This document shows positions 1-13,900 of a stretch of 64,000 bases of DNA, piece after piece. Every line of letters starts with the position of its first letter. Position 1 is the stretch's first letter. Position numbers and translations under genes: made by a program. Location: positions 8,492,501-8,556,500 of the forward strand of contig NC_069367.1 of NCBI RefSeq assembly GCF_021730395.1. The letters are read 5' to 3'. A model generated the notes under the pieces. The model saw nothing but the letters and a program-made list of their open reading frames with translations. It was not told the DNA's origin and searched no databases. Origin of the DNA: Mercenaria mercenaria (lineage: Eukaryota; Mollusca; Bivalvia; Venerida; Veneridae).

Positions 1-168
1 GAGAAATATTCCTGAATAGCAAATTTACATTTGTGCTTGTCTTGTGTAATAGGCGATATGTCATAATCATGAGCACTTCGCAGTACTTGAAGAAAGGCAC
101 ACACTGACCTACATTATCGATTTATTTTTCGCCATTGGTGACGTCATAGCTTTATTATATCATTATTT

Positions 169-187
169 GTACCGGTACCGGTACCGG
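169..187. repeat. GTACCG short tandem palindrome
   Basis: GTACCG repeats about three times, so the tract is self-complementary. The rest of 1-429 shows no gene, RNA or repeat that I recognise. Confidence 0.5.
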
Positions 188-429
188 GTAGCAGATAATG
201 GTGAGCATGATGCATCAGGCAAATCATAAGTGTATTAGCGAAATATTATTTGTATATTTACCACTATCTAAAGTTAAATTACAAAATTTGAAAACAAAAC
301 AGGTCTTGAAAGAGATATATTAATTCCTATCTATTCTCATGTACATTTGTATATTCTCAATAATTTTTGCGATGCGATTTATATTCTGATGCACTGAGTA
401 TTTTAGCAAGCCTCACTCGGGGCGTTGAA

Positions 430-632
430 TTCTTCATGTGAGGAAGCCATCCAGCTGGCTTACGGAAGGTCGGTGGTTCTACCCAGGTGCCTGCTCGTGA
501 TGAAATAATGCACGGAGGGGCACCTGGGGTCTTCCTCCACCATTAAAGCTGGAAAGTCGCCATATGACCTAAATTGTGTCGGTGCGACGTTAAACCCAAC
601 CAAAAAAAAAAAAACAAAAACAAAACAAAAAA
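430..632 (+). mobile_element. tRNA-derived SINE with A-rich tail
   Basis: A B-box-like GGTTCTACCC near 475 sits downstream of a weak A-box-like stretch. The body ends in GACGTTAAACCCAACC followed by an A-rich tail (599-632). This tail type is common to bivalve SINEs of the Rudi/Meta-SINE kind (established knowledge; the family match is inference). The antisense ORF here is just the tail read as Phe/Lys-rich peptide. Confidence 0.6.
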
Positions 633-758
633 ACTTTGTGCTTATTAAAACATACATAGTGTAACAGTCTATTGCCGTTTCATTTAGATGCTTTTCGAAG
701 GGTATGACTAGATACTGGAAAAGGCTCTTCCTTGTTATTTAATCAAAATGGGCCTAAC

Positions 759-1565
759 TTGAACTGAAAGGGCCTGGCATATGTTTATTATAAGAAATTC
801 TAACACGACCAGCAAATAACCTACATACATGTAGAGCAAAATCTATCTCGAGTTATTCTGCAATAAACCACTCGCGTGCAATGACGTCATCCGATCCAGG
901 TGCGTAGTATGGTCATAAAAAGTGGTTACCATTTCTTTGAACATTGTTGATATTAGTATGTCGTGTTAGAATCGAAATAATAAGTTCCCAAGTTTGATTT
1001 ATCATAGAATATTCCGAGTTTTTCGTTATTACACGAAACAATATATCACTCAGACCCACGGCCTTCGTGATATATTCTTACGCATAAGAACTCAAAACTC
1101 TGGTTATTCTATAATAAACCACGTTTGGGAACTTATTATTTCTTCATTAAGGAATTATTTTTCACATTCCATTTTGTCATTTAAAAAGAAAATCAATTCT
1201 GAAAAATAAATATATATCTTTTTTATTTTTAAAAGAATTGTAGACAAAATACGACTCAGTGCACAAACTGCGTTAATCGGAAATGACCTAACATGATCAG
1301 AAAGGGTCTGCCATATGTTTTATATTGGAAATTATTGAATTATTTCTTCATAATTCGTTTTGTCATTAAAAAAGAAAATTAATTATGAAAATAAAAGTTT
1401 TGAATGAATTATAGGCAAACCACTAGTCAGTGCATAGAAAACGCTGATAGAAAGGGCCTAACCTCGTTGGAAAAGGCCAGCCATATGTTTGTGAAATGTG
1501 AAATAATAATTCCTTATAATTTCTAATAACAAACACAATGGCAGGCCCTTTCCGATCAAATACAA
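759..1565. repeat. Recurring AAGGGCCTGGCATATG-like repeats upstream of ARGLU1
   Basis: Variants of AAAGGGYCTGSCATATGTTT occur near 767, 1299 and 1462, each followed by AT-rich sequence with a CATTTTGTCATTWAAAAAGAAAATYAAT segment in two cases. An inverted fragment lies near 1540. An inverted pair ATTCTAACACGAC/GTCGTGTTAGAAT also brackets 795-972. This looks like diverged copies of one foldback element piled into the ARGLU1 5' flank. No core promoter can be assigned; the true transcription start is not visible. Confidence 0.5.
975..1141. mobile_element. Inverted-repeat (MITE-like) element, 167 bp
   Basis: Terminal arms of about 37 bp pair with each other: AAATAATAAGTTCCCAA at the left and its complement ending at 1141. 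The interior is AT-rich without a coding frame. A third partial arm (GTTATTCTGCAATAAACCAC) lies near 856, so the element may overlap an older copy. Confidence 0.65.
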
Positions 1566-1739
1566 CGGGAACGGGCTTTTTCCGGTATTTAGTCATCCTT
1601 TTTTTCGGGTTTATGTTTTTTAAGTTCCGTCGAATTATATTTATGATTTTATTTGCCATGACGTCATTAGTCTCGGCCATTTTTACGGAGGAAAACGTCT
1701 GAGTTTTACTAGATTGAAATAATTTAGTATATTTACAAG

Positions 1740-1912
1740 ATGGGACGATCGCGGAGTAGAAGTCGATCTGCGAGTAGGGCAAGTAAATCTACATCGAAGC
1801 ATCGCAGTAAACATAAAAAGCGCAGGACCAGATCTAGGTCAACGTCCCGCGACAAAAACCACAGACACAGTCGAGTTCGTTCACGATCGAGGGACAGAGA
1901 AAGGAAACGCAG
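1740..1912 (+). CDS. ARGLU1: ARGLU1 exon 1 (coding part)
   Basis: Encodes residues 1-57 and two bases of codon 58, all RS/Lys-rich. The donor is CAG before GTGCGT at 1913. ATG at 1740 opens the RS frame. Confidence 0.9.
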
Positions 1913-4900
1913 GTGCGTTAGATCAAAACAGTTACATCAAGTGTTTGTTTCAGTTATAGAAAACTTAAATCTGATTCGATTATACAAATGATTAACCGTT
2001 TTAAAGTTTTGAAATCTTCTCGGCCCTAGTAAAATAACCACAGACAGGGATATATCGTCGCACCACATAATTTTACGCACACCTATTTCGACGCCATTTT
2101 TGTTTTTACCTCGTTCTCGATTAACTTGTGGTTTCCGATGGCGTAGTAACTCGGTGTAATGACAGAAAACATCATGGTTAATTTAACCGATAAAAAAGTT
2201 GGAAAGTTTAGGATATGAAGATATTTATCAATTTACATTTACCCAATACATGATTTTTAATGTTTCTACTAATGTAAATTTTCATCCATTTTAAAAACGT
2301 CCCTGTGGAAGCTTACATTAAAAAAGACACTGGAAATGTTGTTGTACGTCTGCAGCCGACTTTGGTGCTATCAAGGTCACATCACTGCCATGTGACATAT
2401 GTAGTCGCACTATTTTATGCACTGTTTTGGAAGGTGTACGGATTATATATCGATGCGATCATTTCTACTCACTTCATTTTTTTTCTCTTGTCAAGTAGGC
2501 TGCGAACACTGGGTTGATCTAAAGTTTTGTATAAAACAAAATGTACCCAATTCCTCTGTAAACACTGCAGTCCAGAAAAATGAAAGAAAAAACAGGAGAC
2601 AGTGTGTATTAAAAAAGCAGAGTGATTATTTATGTTCTTAGCCCCTTATGTTCATGAATGTTTAAATGTTTTCAGATTTATTTATATCATTTGGCCTTAA
2701 TATTGATGATCTACTTGCATCTGCTTTTGTGTCAAGTTTTATTGCAGCGTCCATGACAGTTATGGTGTAGCACATTACTTACAGTGATTGCACAAATATT
2801 TAAGCCAATCAAAAGCTTCGTAACAAGTATCATGTAAGATGCGTCGAAATAGGTGTGTTAGAAAAAAATATGGCCGACCACACTAGTTGTTGTTTACCTT
2901 TTGATTTCTGGCAGTCATTTGTTTAGAATAAGATGTTATTGGTATGATTCAATGCATAAAAGGTTTGTGCACATGCAACATCTAATAGAGTCACGTATGT
3001 TACTGAATGAAAAAGCGCGGCCATGTTGCTTGTTATGTGCGTCGAAACTGGTGAGTCTGGGATAAATTAGGAAGTGTCTAGCCAATTGGGGAGGAACAGT
3101 CTTGGGGGTGAAACGTCTGACACCCAGGTTACCGGATGGCTAGACACTTCCTAATTTATATCTACAACAACTTTTTCACTGGATTTTCAAAATTAAAACA
3201 GTTTTTAAGTACTTTCAAATTTTCATATTTTAGTATTCAAATATTTTTTAATGAATAACTGTTTTAAATGACATCTTATTTCAAAAGCGGCAGCGTGATG
3301 TTCAAAACTTTAAGAAAAACAGTAGTTAAGCGTTCACTACTCCATTTTATTTTGAAATAATTACAGTGTACGAAATTCACGGTAGTCCGACAGCCCGTGG
3401 CTACCAAATTTCAGCTCGGGCTACCGATTTTCCACAGGTACAAGCCCAACTGGGCTACCGAATTTTCCTCATTTGTTTAAAAAAAACATGCTAATTAAAC
3501 GAGTACTGCATCGTGATTTTCCAGACTGAGAAACGCTTATGGAATTATTGGTTTTTGCACTCTTACTTGTTGACAATCAAACACAGTGCCAAAGACGTAA
3601 CCGCAGCTCTAATTGGCTGAATACAATCACCTCTAGCGTAACGGATAATTTGATTAGCTTTCACACTTCTCGCGAAAATCTCACAAGTACCTGCAGTAGG
3701 CGGAGCTTAAATTATGCTATCAGCGTGTGTGTAAATGTGTATTCAGCACTCGGTATTACATCTTACAAATTGTCAACAGTCCGAGTTGCAGTAATTGGCC
3801 AGTGCGGATCCTGAAAAATCGGGCATAACAGTTTATATTTCGTTTTGGCAAGGAGTGTCATGTGCGATGCTTTTGGACTCTGACGATGCTGATCTGGACT
3901 GGAGTATTTCGAGTTAAAATTTTTCAAAAACATGGCAAACATATACTGTATGTCTTTTTTATTACTTCAAACATGCATAGAGATGTTTTTAAAACAAGAT
4001 GTTATATGGTGCAAAAATGGAAAATGGCTTGGAAAATTTTTAGTCTGGTAGCCCGAACGGGCTATTGGATTCAAATCTGAATTTCGTACACTGTAATTAA
4101 AGTAAAAATTAATGAATGAATTGCTTTTTTAAGCTTTCCATTCTTCAAAAAATATATATAAAATTATATATAATAATTAAAGTTTAGGCCGTTAGAAAAA
4201 AACATCACTTTTTGCAAAATAGCAAATGGACGTTCGGCGATCAATGTTTTATCATTTCTAAAAATAGAATATTAACGGATTTGTAAACAAACACGATCTC
4301 TTGCGTTTAATCGACTGAAAAATCAGATAAGTATTGATATTTTAAGTAAATAACACTTAAAACTATATAAAATCATTACTTATTCATTAAGAAATCAATT
4401 ACTGGACGACTAGAAAATCCCCTGAGGATTTGCTAGCCGTCCGGTAACCGGACAACTAGAACGCAGGCTAGGCGTCCGGTTTCCGGATGGCTAGACACTT
4501 CCTATAAATTAACACTCAGACCCTATTAGCCATCTGGGCTCCTTAAAGGCAAATTCTAGGGCCCCAGCTATTATTAGCGGAAAAATATACTAACAGTGGT
4601 TTAGATCTACATACTTAATAATAAGTCTTGTAATTTGCATCCTGCCAAAATACATCAAAATCTTAAATTTAAATACAGAACAGTCAGAACACTCATCAAA
4701 CTCACATTGAAAGAGGAAAGTTATAATCAACCAGTGCCTGCATGACATGTTCTAAAGTTTAGACTAAACATAGGACACAGCCTCTCAAACACAGACGCAC
4801 TTACTTTAAAGTTTGAATGATTTTTGCAGCACTAGAGGATAAATTTTGGGTTGTTTATGGGCATTTTGATAGAGGCTGCACGCTTATGGTCATGGTATTT

Positions 4901-7900
4901 TGTTACATTGTCCAGTTACAGGACTTGCAACCCGTCACGAAATTATTACTCGACAACTTGTACAAAAAGAACAAACCATGTTGCGGTAGGTGTTCTAAGC
5001 AGCCACGGTCTGTTAACAGCCCATTTTTCATTAAAAGTCCTCATTGGCCTTTAGCTGTTTAGGTCTTTTCATAATCCTGATAATATTTCCTTTTGTCGCC
5101 GCGACTGGCCGTTCTAAGCTCTTTAACAGCCTTGAACAAACCTCTACTTTCTAGTGCTGTATTTCTATGGGCGCAACCATTGTTAGAGATGGAGTAAATG
5201 ATCCGCGTATGCCTATTGGTTGTAGTATATATCGGTAATTTTAATTGGTCGATTTAAGTGATGTCGTGCATATTAATAAGTCAGTCTCGGAAAAACCCAG
5301 AATATTGACATAAGGAGAATCCAAAGCCATTCGCCAGCTGGGCGACTATCTTGGAAAATTGTCTCGACCAACTTCAAATCTGGTCACACTGGGCGAGTGT
5401 TAATTTATATCCCTGCACAGACTCTACTGAGGATAGAACCCCGGACCTCGTGATCTGAAGTCGGACACTAACCACGTCGCTATTGGAAGTGGCCTTTTAT
5501 ACATACAACCACTACAAAAATATTACTAAAAATGCTGATGGTATTAATAAAGGCAGTGGCTAGAGAACTGAAATAAGGCAGTGGCCAAAAAGTTTCAGAA
5601 TGGCCCCATGTTTTCAGGGTAGATGGGCCATGGGCCCATTATGCTGAAAACCTTGGCAGAACTCTGCTTCTGATAGGCCGAGGATTAGTCAGACAGTTAA
5701 AAATAGCAGGAGAAAAATTGCCAAGGGTACATGTATGAAAACACCTTGTTTACGTAGACATTTAATAATTTTCATTTATCATCACAACATCAATTGATAA
5801 AATGTAAACTAAGCAGATGCAAGAATTTTGGACTTAAAACAGCCATTTTAGGGTATGAAAATATGTCTTTGTAGCAGGGCGTTCGGTTGACCTGAGGTCC
5901 CGGGTTTTGACCCGCGAAAATCGAGAAAAACTCATATTTGAAATGCATAAAATATGCCACGTGCGTCGGCTTGACTCACGGAAATTTACTTTGATGCGTC
6001 TCAAGTTTGAAAATTTCTGCCCCTTGTCAATCAAAATCCCAGTGAATTTCAATATCGTTCGCCGGCACAAGCGGAAAAATGGCAGTAGGCGGAGCGTCAT
6101 ATGTTAATTAGCTACTGACAGATGTCAGTCTCACCACACGCCGACTGACATGTGATCATCTCGCGGTTTGTATTTAGTTTGCCTTGTCATTATCAAAGGT
6201 GGTTATTGATCAATGTGTAAAAGTTATTTGATAAACAATGCAGCCTTAGATTATCGTGTTTGTACCACTTGTTAATTTATTTTGTGTGCTTGACACGATT
6301 ACATGAGCCGGTCAGTCGTCACGGTCTATAGCAAATTTATTATTCTTGCCGAGGCCTTGTTTGGGCCAAAACAAATTAAATGCTTTAAATAAGCAGAAAT
6401 TATACGTGGTATGATGAAAAAATGAAATTTGAAACAGTTATTTTTTCAAGAATTTTAAATGTTTACTTTCGTTTTTCGTATTTGTCACTCGTTTTCGCGA
6501 CCGCCATTTTCTGACATTTTTATCATTTCTTACAAGATTTTTCTAGTACAATGTGAATAAAAAGTCTGCATTTAAGAAAAATATGATCACTGTTGCCAAA
6601 GCAGCTCTTATTTAGAAGAATTTGCTGAGAATAAAATCATGCAAAGCACCAAGCCCCACCCATTTTTAGGCAATGCGCAAAATAAGACTAAAATATGAAT
6701 TGCTTAAGAAAATCTGTTATGACTATATATGTACTTGTTTTAGATAAAGTCTGTGGGAGTTGCATTAATAACAGTATACATGTAGCTTGAAGGCTGAAGA
6801 GTCAGTGACTTGAGTTTCAGAACATACCAAAAGCCCTGCTTTGTAGTGACTGTATTTAGGGAATAGTGTAATAGATAAGATTTTCATGACACTGACATAT
6901 TAATAATTAATGCACTTGCCTTCTTAAAATGCATTTTTCTGTCACTATTAAACAACTCATCACGGTGCATGATTGAATGCAAAATCTTGTGTGATCAGTA
7001 AGCAAACAAAAAAGGCTGCAAATCAAGGCATGCAGCAATTATAAGGACCTGACAATATGTAATGTATATGAATATGTAATGTTTTGCAGACACATTTCAT
7101 CTGAAATAATACTGGCATCAGCAATGTCATGTTTTAGTGAAAACATTAATGATTTTTCATATTAGAATTTCTGAAATTTCTTCATTTTCCAGACACCGTT
7201 CTTTGTCATCAAGCAGTTCTAGTAGTGATGATGATCTGATACTACGAGCAAAACGCAGGGAAGAAGAGGAGAAGAAACTAGAATTGGAGCGCCAAAGGCT
7301 GCAGTAAGATTCATTCTTCAGATTTCCAAGTAATCATTGAAAGACTGCAAAGTACATAATGAAAACATATTAGCAGTAACTAGGGATCTGGTAACTGGAC
7401 CTCTAGACCCAGAATCTAGGGGTCCGTTCTTCAGTATGAAGACTGAGAATGGTTTTTACAGAGAGGAGACTATATTTTATTTTTAAAAACGGGAGATGAT
7501 TTCATAGGTTTGCTGTCTATTTTTTCTCATCCTTCTAAATACATAGTAACTGACAGGCAACAGATGTATTTATAATTCTTTAAGAAAACTACGATCAACG
7601 CAAATTCGATAATAATAAATAGCAAGTTTTATGCCATAATCAGAAGCTTTATCAAATTTTTTGGGACTGATTAATTAATAAACTAATGTTTTCTTTAAAT
7701 AGTATTTAAGATATATGGATTGTGCTCATGAATTGTCGAATTTGTTCTACTGCTTGAGTAAGTAACAGTTACTGTGACTACTGTAAATCACTGTTAAAAT
7801 TCCATATTCAATATGCCTAGAGCCCGAGTGAGAGCTAATTATAGATAGAATATATATATAATTTACAAAAAAAAACATAACGGTAACTTTGCGACAACTA

Positions 7901-10900
7901 ATCATACTTTTTACCATCAGTTATCTTATACATTTGTATTACTAATACAGTACATACTAATACATGTATAATGGTTACTGGACCCGTAACCACTTCCAAA
8001 CATATTTGCTGACACACGTAGAGAAGTGTTAAAAATGGTGTTTTTGCCACTGACTCTTCCAAGGTGTTGCCACTCTGTGTTTCCCTTATTTTTTTGTTTC
8101 GTCCTTATCTATATGATTTGCTAAATGTGTGGGTGAATGTGTGTGTTGCAAATTGAAGAGGCTATATATATAGATGTTCTTGGGAAGTGGTGTTACCAGT
8201 TGGTTTTCTCTCCTTAATGCCTTATTTAAACAGAATAATAATTATTCCTGGAGAAATTTTTCAATATGGAATTCTTAAGTAGAGAAGTTGTGAAGAATGT
8301 TTTGGCTGTAACCTTGTAATTATAACTTTCAGAAAACAGAAGGAGCTTGAGGAGAAGTTGATTGAGGAAGAAGTAGCTCGCCGCGTTGAGGAACTTGTTG
8401 CCAAACGAGTTGCTGAGGAACTTGAAAAGCGCAAGGATGAGATTGAGGCAGAAGTGAAGAGACGTGTGGAAGAAGCGAAACAAATTATGGAGAAACAGAT
8501 GTTACAGGAATTAGAGCAACAAAGAGCAGCAGAAATAGAGTCTCAGAAACGAAAGGAGGTACAGAGTCGTTCTGATTGGCAGTTTTACTGCAGTCCAGAC
8601 ATGGCTGTTTTTGCAGCTTTGTCCCTGGACTTTTTGTCTGTCATATAGGACCAGACAAAAGAAGAATTATTTTCTGTACTTTTACTTAACTGGTTGGCAA
8701 ATGAAATCTTGGTGTAAAATAGGTTCCATGAGTTTTATTTAGATCTGATTTAAATTCAGTAAAGTAAAGTCAGTGTTGACATGTATGCGAAATGCCATTT
8801 TCAAGTAGCAGTGACTAAACAAAAAAACACTTTGATAGTAGTTTCTGCATATTTTTTTTTTCTTTCTTTATAATCATGCTTATAGACGTTTTCATTTGCC
8901 AATCATCTAAGCTTTAAGAGGGAGACTTAAAATTGAAATTTGGGGTATAGGGTGGGGGTTCAAAATTTGTTTCCATGCATTTATTGTTAGGCTTGGATAG
9001 GTCTGTGTCCACTCACTTAGCTCAGAAGGAAGAGCGCAGATCGTGGGGTTGTGAGTTTGATCCACGGGCAAGGTGTAAATTGTACATGACAGTTGATAAA
9101 AGGCATTGTGCCTGCAGTTATTCGTCCCCCATCTTTGATAATAGTAGGGAAGTTGTGAGTTACTTGTCGAGAAAAGGTTAGTACTGATACAGAATGCAGG
9201 AACGCTGGTAAGGATAACTGAATCACTGTTGAAAAACTGCGATAACCCAAAACAAAAAAAAAGATAGGTCTACATTTCAAGGAGGGAATATTTCAGTTTA
9301 ACAGCATGCAGATTTCAGGTGTTATACTACATGTCATTGCCATATTTTATTATGAATATCTACAGTTAAATATTTACAGGGCTGGCTGTGATCATTTTCA
9401 ATGTTCTAGCAAAATCTCCACCAAGATATTGGAAACACACACTTGCTTCTTGGCAAAGCAGTGCTTTTCAAAGATGATTGATGTTGAATAAGTTTTTTGG
9501 CCTTTAGCTACGATTTATATTGGGAAATAACTTAAGAACAAATTAGCAAAGATACAGAATCAAAGAATAACACTGGTTTAGTTGAATTTTCTATTAAGGT
9601 AGGTAGGCTGGAAGCTTCACTTGTGTGGAAAAGTCTAGGAAGACCGGAAACTGTTATTAATCAACCAGAATTGGGAGGGTAGCTGTCAGACCATAGCATG
9701 ATTATGGACTTTGCTTTTCAAATGTAATCGATCGCTATTTACATGTATTGGCTAAAAGGACTTCTAAAATACAGTCTGATACAAGCTGTAATGGCTCCAG
9801 TGCCCTTATCAAATAAGATGTTGAATATAAATTTGGGATCTTTTCATTTTTTTTTTCAGTATTAAAGATATATTCTGATGTTTGATGTATTTATTTAATG
9901 TTGTACTTCAGTTCGGTGTAATGACTGATTTAAATTAACCCCTCTTAAAGACTTCTTGTTAACCAATGAAATTCGGATAATAATATTATTTACTAAAGTA
10001 AAATGAGTGACATCTATTTATCGAACCGTAGCTTTATACTGAAATATAACCTTTAACAAGGCTGGTATGTTTTGCGTTAGCTGAGAAGAAATCGGCAGAA
10101 TTGCATATTTTTCATCCCGTTTAAAATAAATTGTAATGCTCTTTTTTTTTGAGCATTTCAATACCAAATTTTATGCTTTTTCGTAAAACATTTTTCTTAA
10201 TAATAGATGCTCTCATTTCACTTTGTAAATATTATTGGATCGAAAGCCTGTGTATTTGAAAACAAATTGTAAACGTAGTCATTTCCCTTTATTTTGTAAT
10301 GTGCAAATATAATTTAAAATAAAAACAGACTTTATAAAACTGTGTCCAGCAAGCTAAAACTTCTGCTTGGTTTTGGGTTTTTATTGTAGAGATATAAACA
10401 ATAATACAAAAACAATAACACTGCTAATTGAATGTTTTGTTTTCACCACATAAGTGCACCCGAAAATTTGTCTAAATTTCCCGAACTTGTAAGTACATTC
10501 TTTCTGTAACTTGTGGCTTATATACACCATTTTTTTATGTGTACACTATTGGAATAAAAAATTGGGCACAGGTCCTTTTGACATAATATTTACAAAATAA
10601 ACCTAGAGTTTAAGTAATGTTATAATTTTCAATAAATTTTTAGATTACTAAAAACTAATTCTGAGTTCGATACGGTGCTATTAAAATTCACGGAGTTCTT
10701 AAGGTAGTTCTGTATGTTTGACAAACAGGAAGTTATGGCGTAACATTACTTAAATGCATAAAATAGAATAAAGCCTGGACTGGGTATACGGAAATAAAAG
10801 TTAACTTAATGTCAACCTTCGAGTAGGCAATGTTGCTACCAGTAAATTTTTAAAAATACTATATGATATTTAAATGTTTTGACACATCAGATAAGCCCAA

Positions 10901-13900
10901 ACAATGTCCTAAAGCCTGAAATATGCAGACCTTTTTAATCACTGGAAAATAGTTAAAAAGAACTAGCAAACAGACATACGTATTTTATATCAAAAATTTG
11001 CTTATTGACAACTTGTAAGAAGTTTCATTGAAATTACATCATAGAAAAATTATATCAATTTGCGAAAGTTTTTATTTTCTCATTGGCTACCTGAAAAGTT
11101 CTGTGAGGTTCAATGTTAAAAGTCGTTCTAAATCAGGCACATGACCCCACATTTTTTATTTGCCAAATTTTCTTAGTATATTCTGAAGTTTTAAAAATCA
11201 GTGTCGAATCAAATTCTACATGTAGAAAAAAAATTGATTGGGACAAACAGAACTACCTTAACATGACCAGAGAAATTTATATCTTGATACCATCAAAAAT
11301 TGTGCAAATAATTTGCAAATTGACAAGTCTAAAAATAACCCAAATTGATCAGATTTCATGTGAATTATTCTGGTCTTTGAAAAAAAAAACAAGAAAAAAG
11401 TGGACTGTGTAAATTTGAAAAATGATAACTTGTGCCTCATTTTGAGAACCTTGCTGGTACACTTTATACATGTCTTTTCTGTTTAGTTCTGTTCCTTAAT
11501 TCTTCTTTCTTGCAGCGTAGTGGATTCCTTTTTGTGCAAAGAACAAAATAGGCAATTTTTCCATTTCTTTTAGGTTTTTGGAAAATGTGCCTGCAAGTAT
11601 TCTTCATATCTTAAACAGTTTTAGTTAATTGTAACGCTAACTGATTTTTCCTACCCATTAAATTGTCCGGATTTAGCTCATTGTCGCATGCAGAATATTT
11701 ATGAAGAAATTTCACGGAACAGATTGGCGATTCGAGGACTGTTTGTAGGTAAAGTACATTTGGGTAAAATAGCTTTTTCAGCCATGATGGGAAAGTAGTT
11801 CTAGGACGTCCATCCAGAAATGTTAAAAAACAATCTTGCAAAAAATATTGCAGTTTTGTTCATTTTTTTGGTTTGTGTTTTTGTTTGGATGGACAAACGT
11901 AAGTATAGATAACCAAGGAAAGTTTTCATTATGTAATAATGAAAGCTTTTATTTTTGATTTTTCAAGAGACATCGTAAATTAAGGAAAATCATTTCAGTA
12001 AAGAATTGTAAGATACGGTACATTAACAAGTCATATACGTAAAGACTTCCATTAAAAGGCTAAAATGAGAGTGTCAACCAAGTAAAGGTTGCTCCACATC
12101 TATTTGGTTCCGATGGCAAGATTTCGAGTTTTAACGATCTTCATAAATTTTTTACTTGTTTCATATGTTGTTTATAATAAAGGATAATGTTGCAGTCTAT
12201 GAAATACACATTTTACACAGAGACAAAAAAAAGTGGTGATTCAAAAATTACTTTCAAATCTGTAAGGGTAATACATTTTTTAGGGCAAAATATTCAGACT
12301 GGTTCTCTGAAAAAATCATTACAGAAGCCAATCTCTGGGTGAATTGATAATTTCACAAGACTGTGCAGAAACCGTAAGTTTGACCCACAATAACTTCTGT
12401 AAACCTATTTTTTAGGAGGAGGAAAGACAGAAACGGTTGGAGCTAGAGAGGATAATGTTGGAAAACAACAAGAAAATAGAAGAAGCTCAGCGAAAATTGG
12501 TAAGGTTTATTGTCTTGATGTGGATGAAATTGATAAGTATTTAGATCAGAGCTTTTGACACCTCTAAATTGTATTAATGGTGGATAATAGGAGGTAGTTT
12601 TGAAGCAAAAGAAGGTATATTTTCCCCTCAACTTTCTGAACTAAAATTCCCAAATGATTGCAAACTTTAAAGGATTTTCTTTGAATCCCCCACCACGAGT
12701 CATTGGGGTTGGTCTCCATCCTTCCATCTGTCCATAACACGAGCCGCTCTTTATCTCCTAAACCCCTTGAAGGATTTTCATGAAACTTGGGTCAAATGAT
12801 CACCTCATCAAAAGGATGTGCAGAATTCACCAGTCAGCCATGTCGGCTCAAAGTTTAGGTCACAACTCAAGGTCAAAGGTTTTAGTCTTCTATTTCGTGT
12901 CTGCTCTGTATCTCCTAAACTTGAAGGAGTTTTATAAAACTTGGGTCAAATGATCACCGCATCAGGACAATGTGCAGAACTCATTAGTCACCCATGCCGG
13001 CTCAAGGTCAAGGGCACAACTTGGGGTCAAAGGTTTGAGCCTTCCATTTTGTGTCTGTATCTCCTAAACCCCTTAAAAGATTTTCATGAATCTTGGGTCA
13101 TATAATCACCTTATCAAGAAAATGTGCAAACGGTCTAGGTCACAGCTCGGTGGTGGGGGGCTTCAATGGTTTGAACCTTCCATTTTGTGTCCACTCTGTA
13201 TCTCCTAATCTTGAAGGATTCATATGAAACCTGGGTCAAATGATCACCTCATCAAGAAAATGTGCTGAACTTATGAGTCAGCCATGTTGGCTTATGGTCA
13301 AGGGTACAAATTAGAGTCAAATTTTTTAGCCTTCCATTTTGTGTCCACTCCATCTCCTAAACCCCTTTAAGGATTTTCATGAAACTTGGGTCAAATGATC
13401 ACCTTATCAAGAACTCGTGAGTCAGCTGTGTTTATTCAAGTACAAGGTCACAACTCAAGGTCAAAGGTTTGAGCTCTGTATCTCCTAAACCCCTTGAAGG
13501 ATTTTCATTAAACTTGGGGTCAAATGCTCACCTCATCAAGACAATGTGCAGAATTCATGAGTCAGCCATGTCAGTTCAAGGTCAAGGTCAAAGGTTTACC
13601 CTTTCACTATTCGTAACCTTGGCGGGGAATTAAGCTGTCTTTTAGACTGCCTTGTCAATTTAACAATAGTTTTACTGCCTTTTTAGCTCTTTTTTTTTTG
13701 AGAAAAAAAGATATTCTTGTCATCATTTGATCAGCTGCTTGGTTAAGTTTAATATTTAGATCAGCTTTTCTCCTAAACTATCAAAGCTTTTGCTTTCAAA
13801 CTTGTAACACTTATTAACAATCAATAGCTGACTCTGTACAGCAAGAAACATAACTCCATCCTGCTTATTGCAAGAATTATGGCCCCTTGTGGACTTAGAA

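Larger units (their letters stand above)
1913..7192 (+). other. ARGLU1 intron 1 (5.3 kb)
   Basis: No conserved coding segment was recognised. It contains the inverted-repeat elements listed separately and a comparatively CpG-rich stretch at about 5860-6120. That stretch shares the 14-mer GCAGTAGGCGGAGC (6082-6095) with the interior of the 3358-4099 element (3693-3706), so it is probably a diverged repeat rather than an exon. Confidence 0.7.

Noticed and set aside
1423-1782. 119-aa minus-strand frame at the ARGLU1 start
   Set aside because: Overlaps foldback repeats and exon 1 in antisense; no domain.
8226-8483. Antisense 85-aa frame
   Set aside because: It mirrors ARGLU1 exon 3 and its intron edge; the sense strand carries the conserved protein.
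9017-9090. Possible functional tRNA gene
   Set aside because: A- and B-boxes are present but there is no acceptor or anticodon pairing; the SINE body and tail explain it.
11113-11440. Overlapping frames on both strands in intron 3
   Set aside because: AT-rich composition, no domain, no repeat match.
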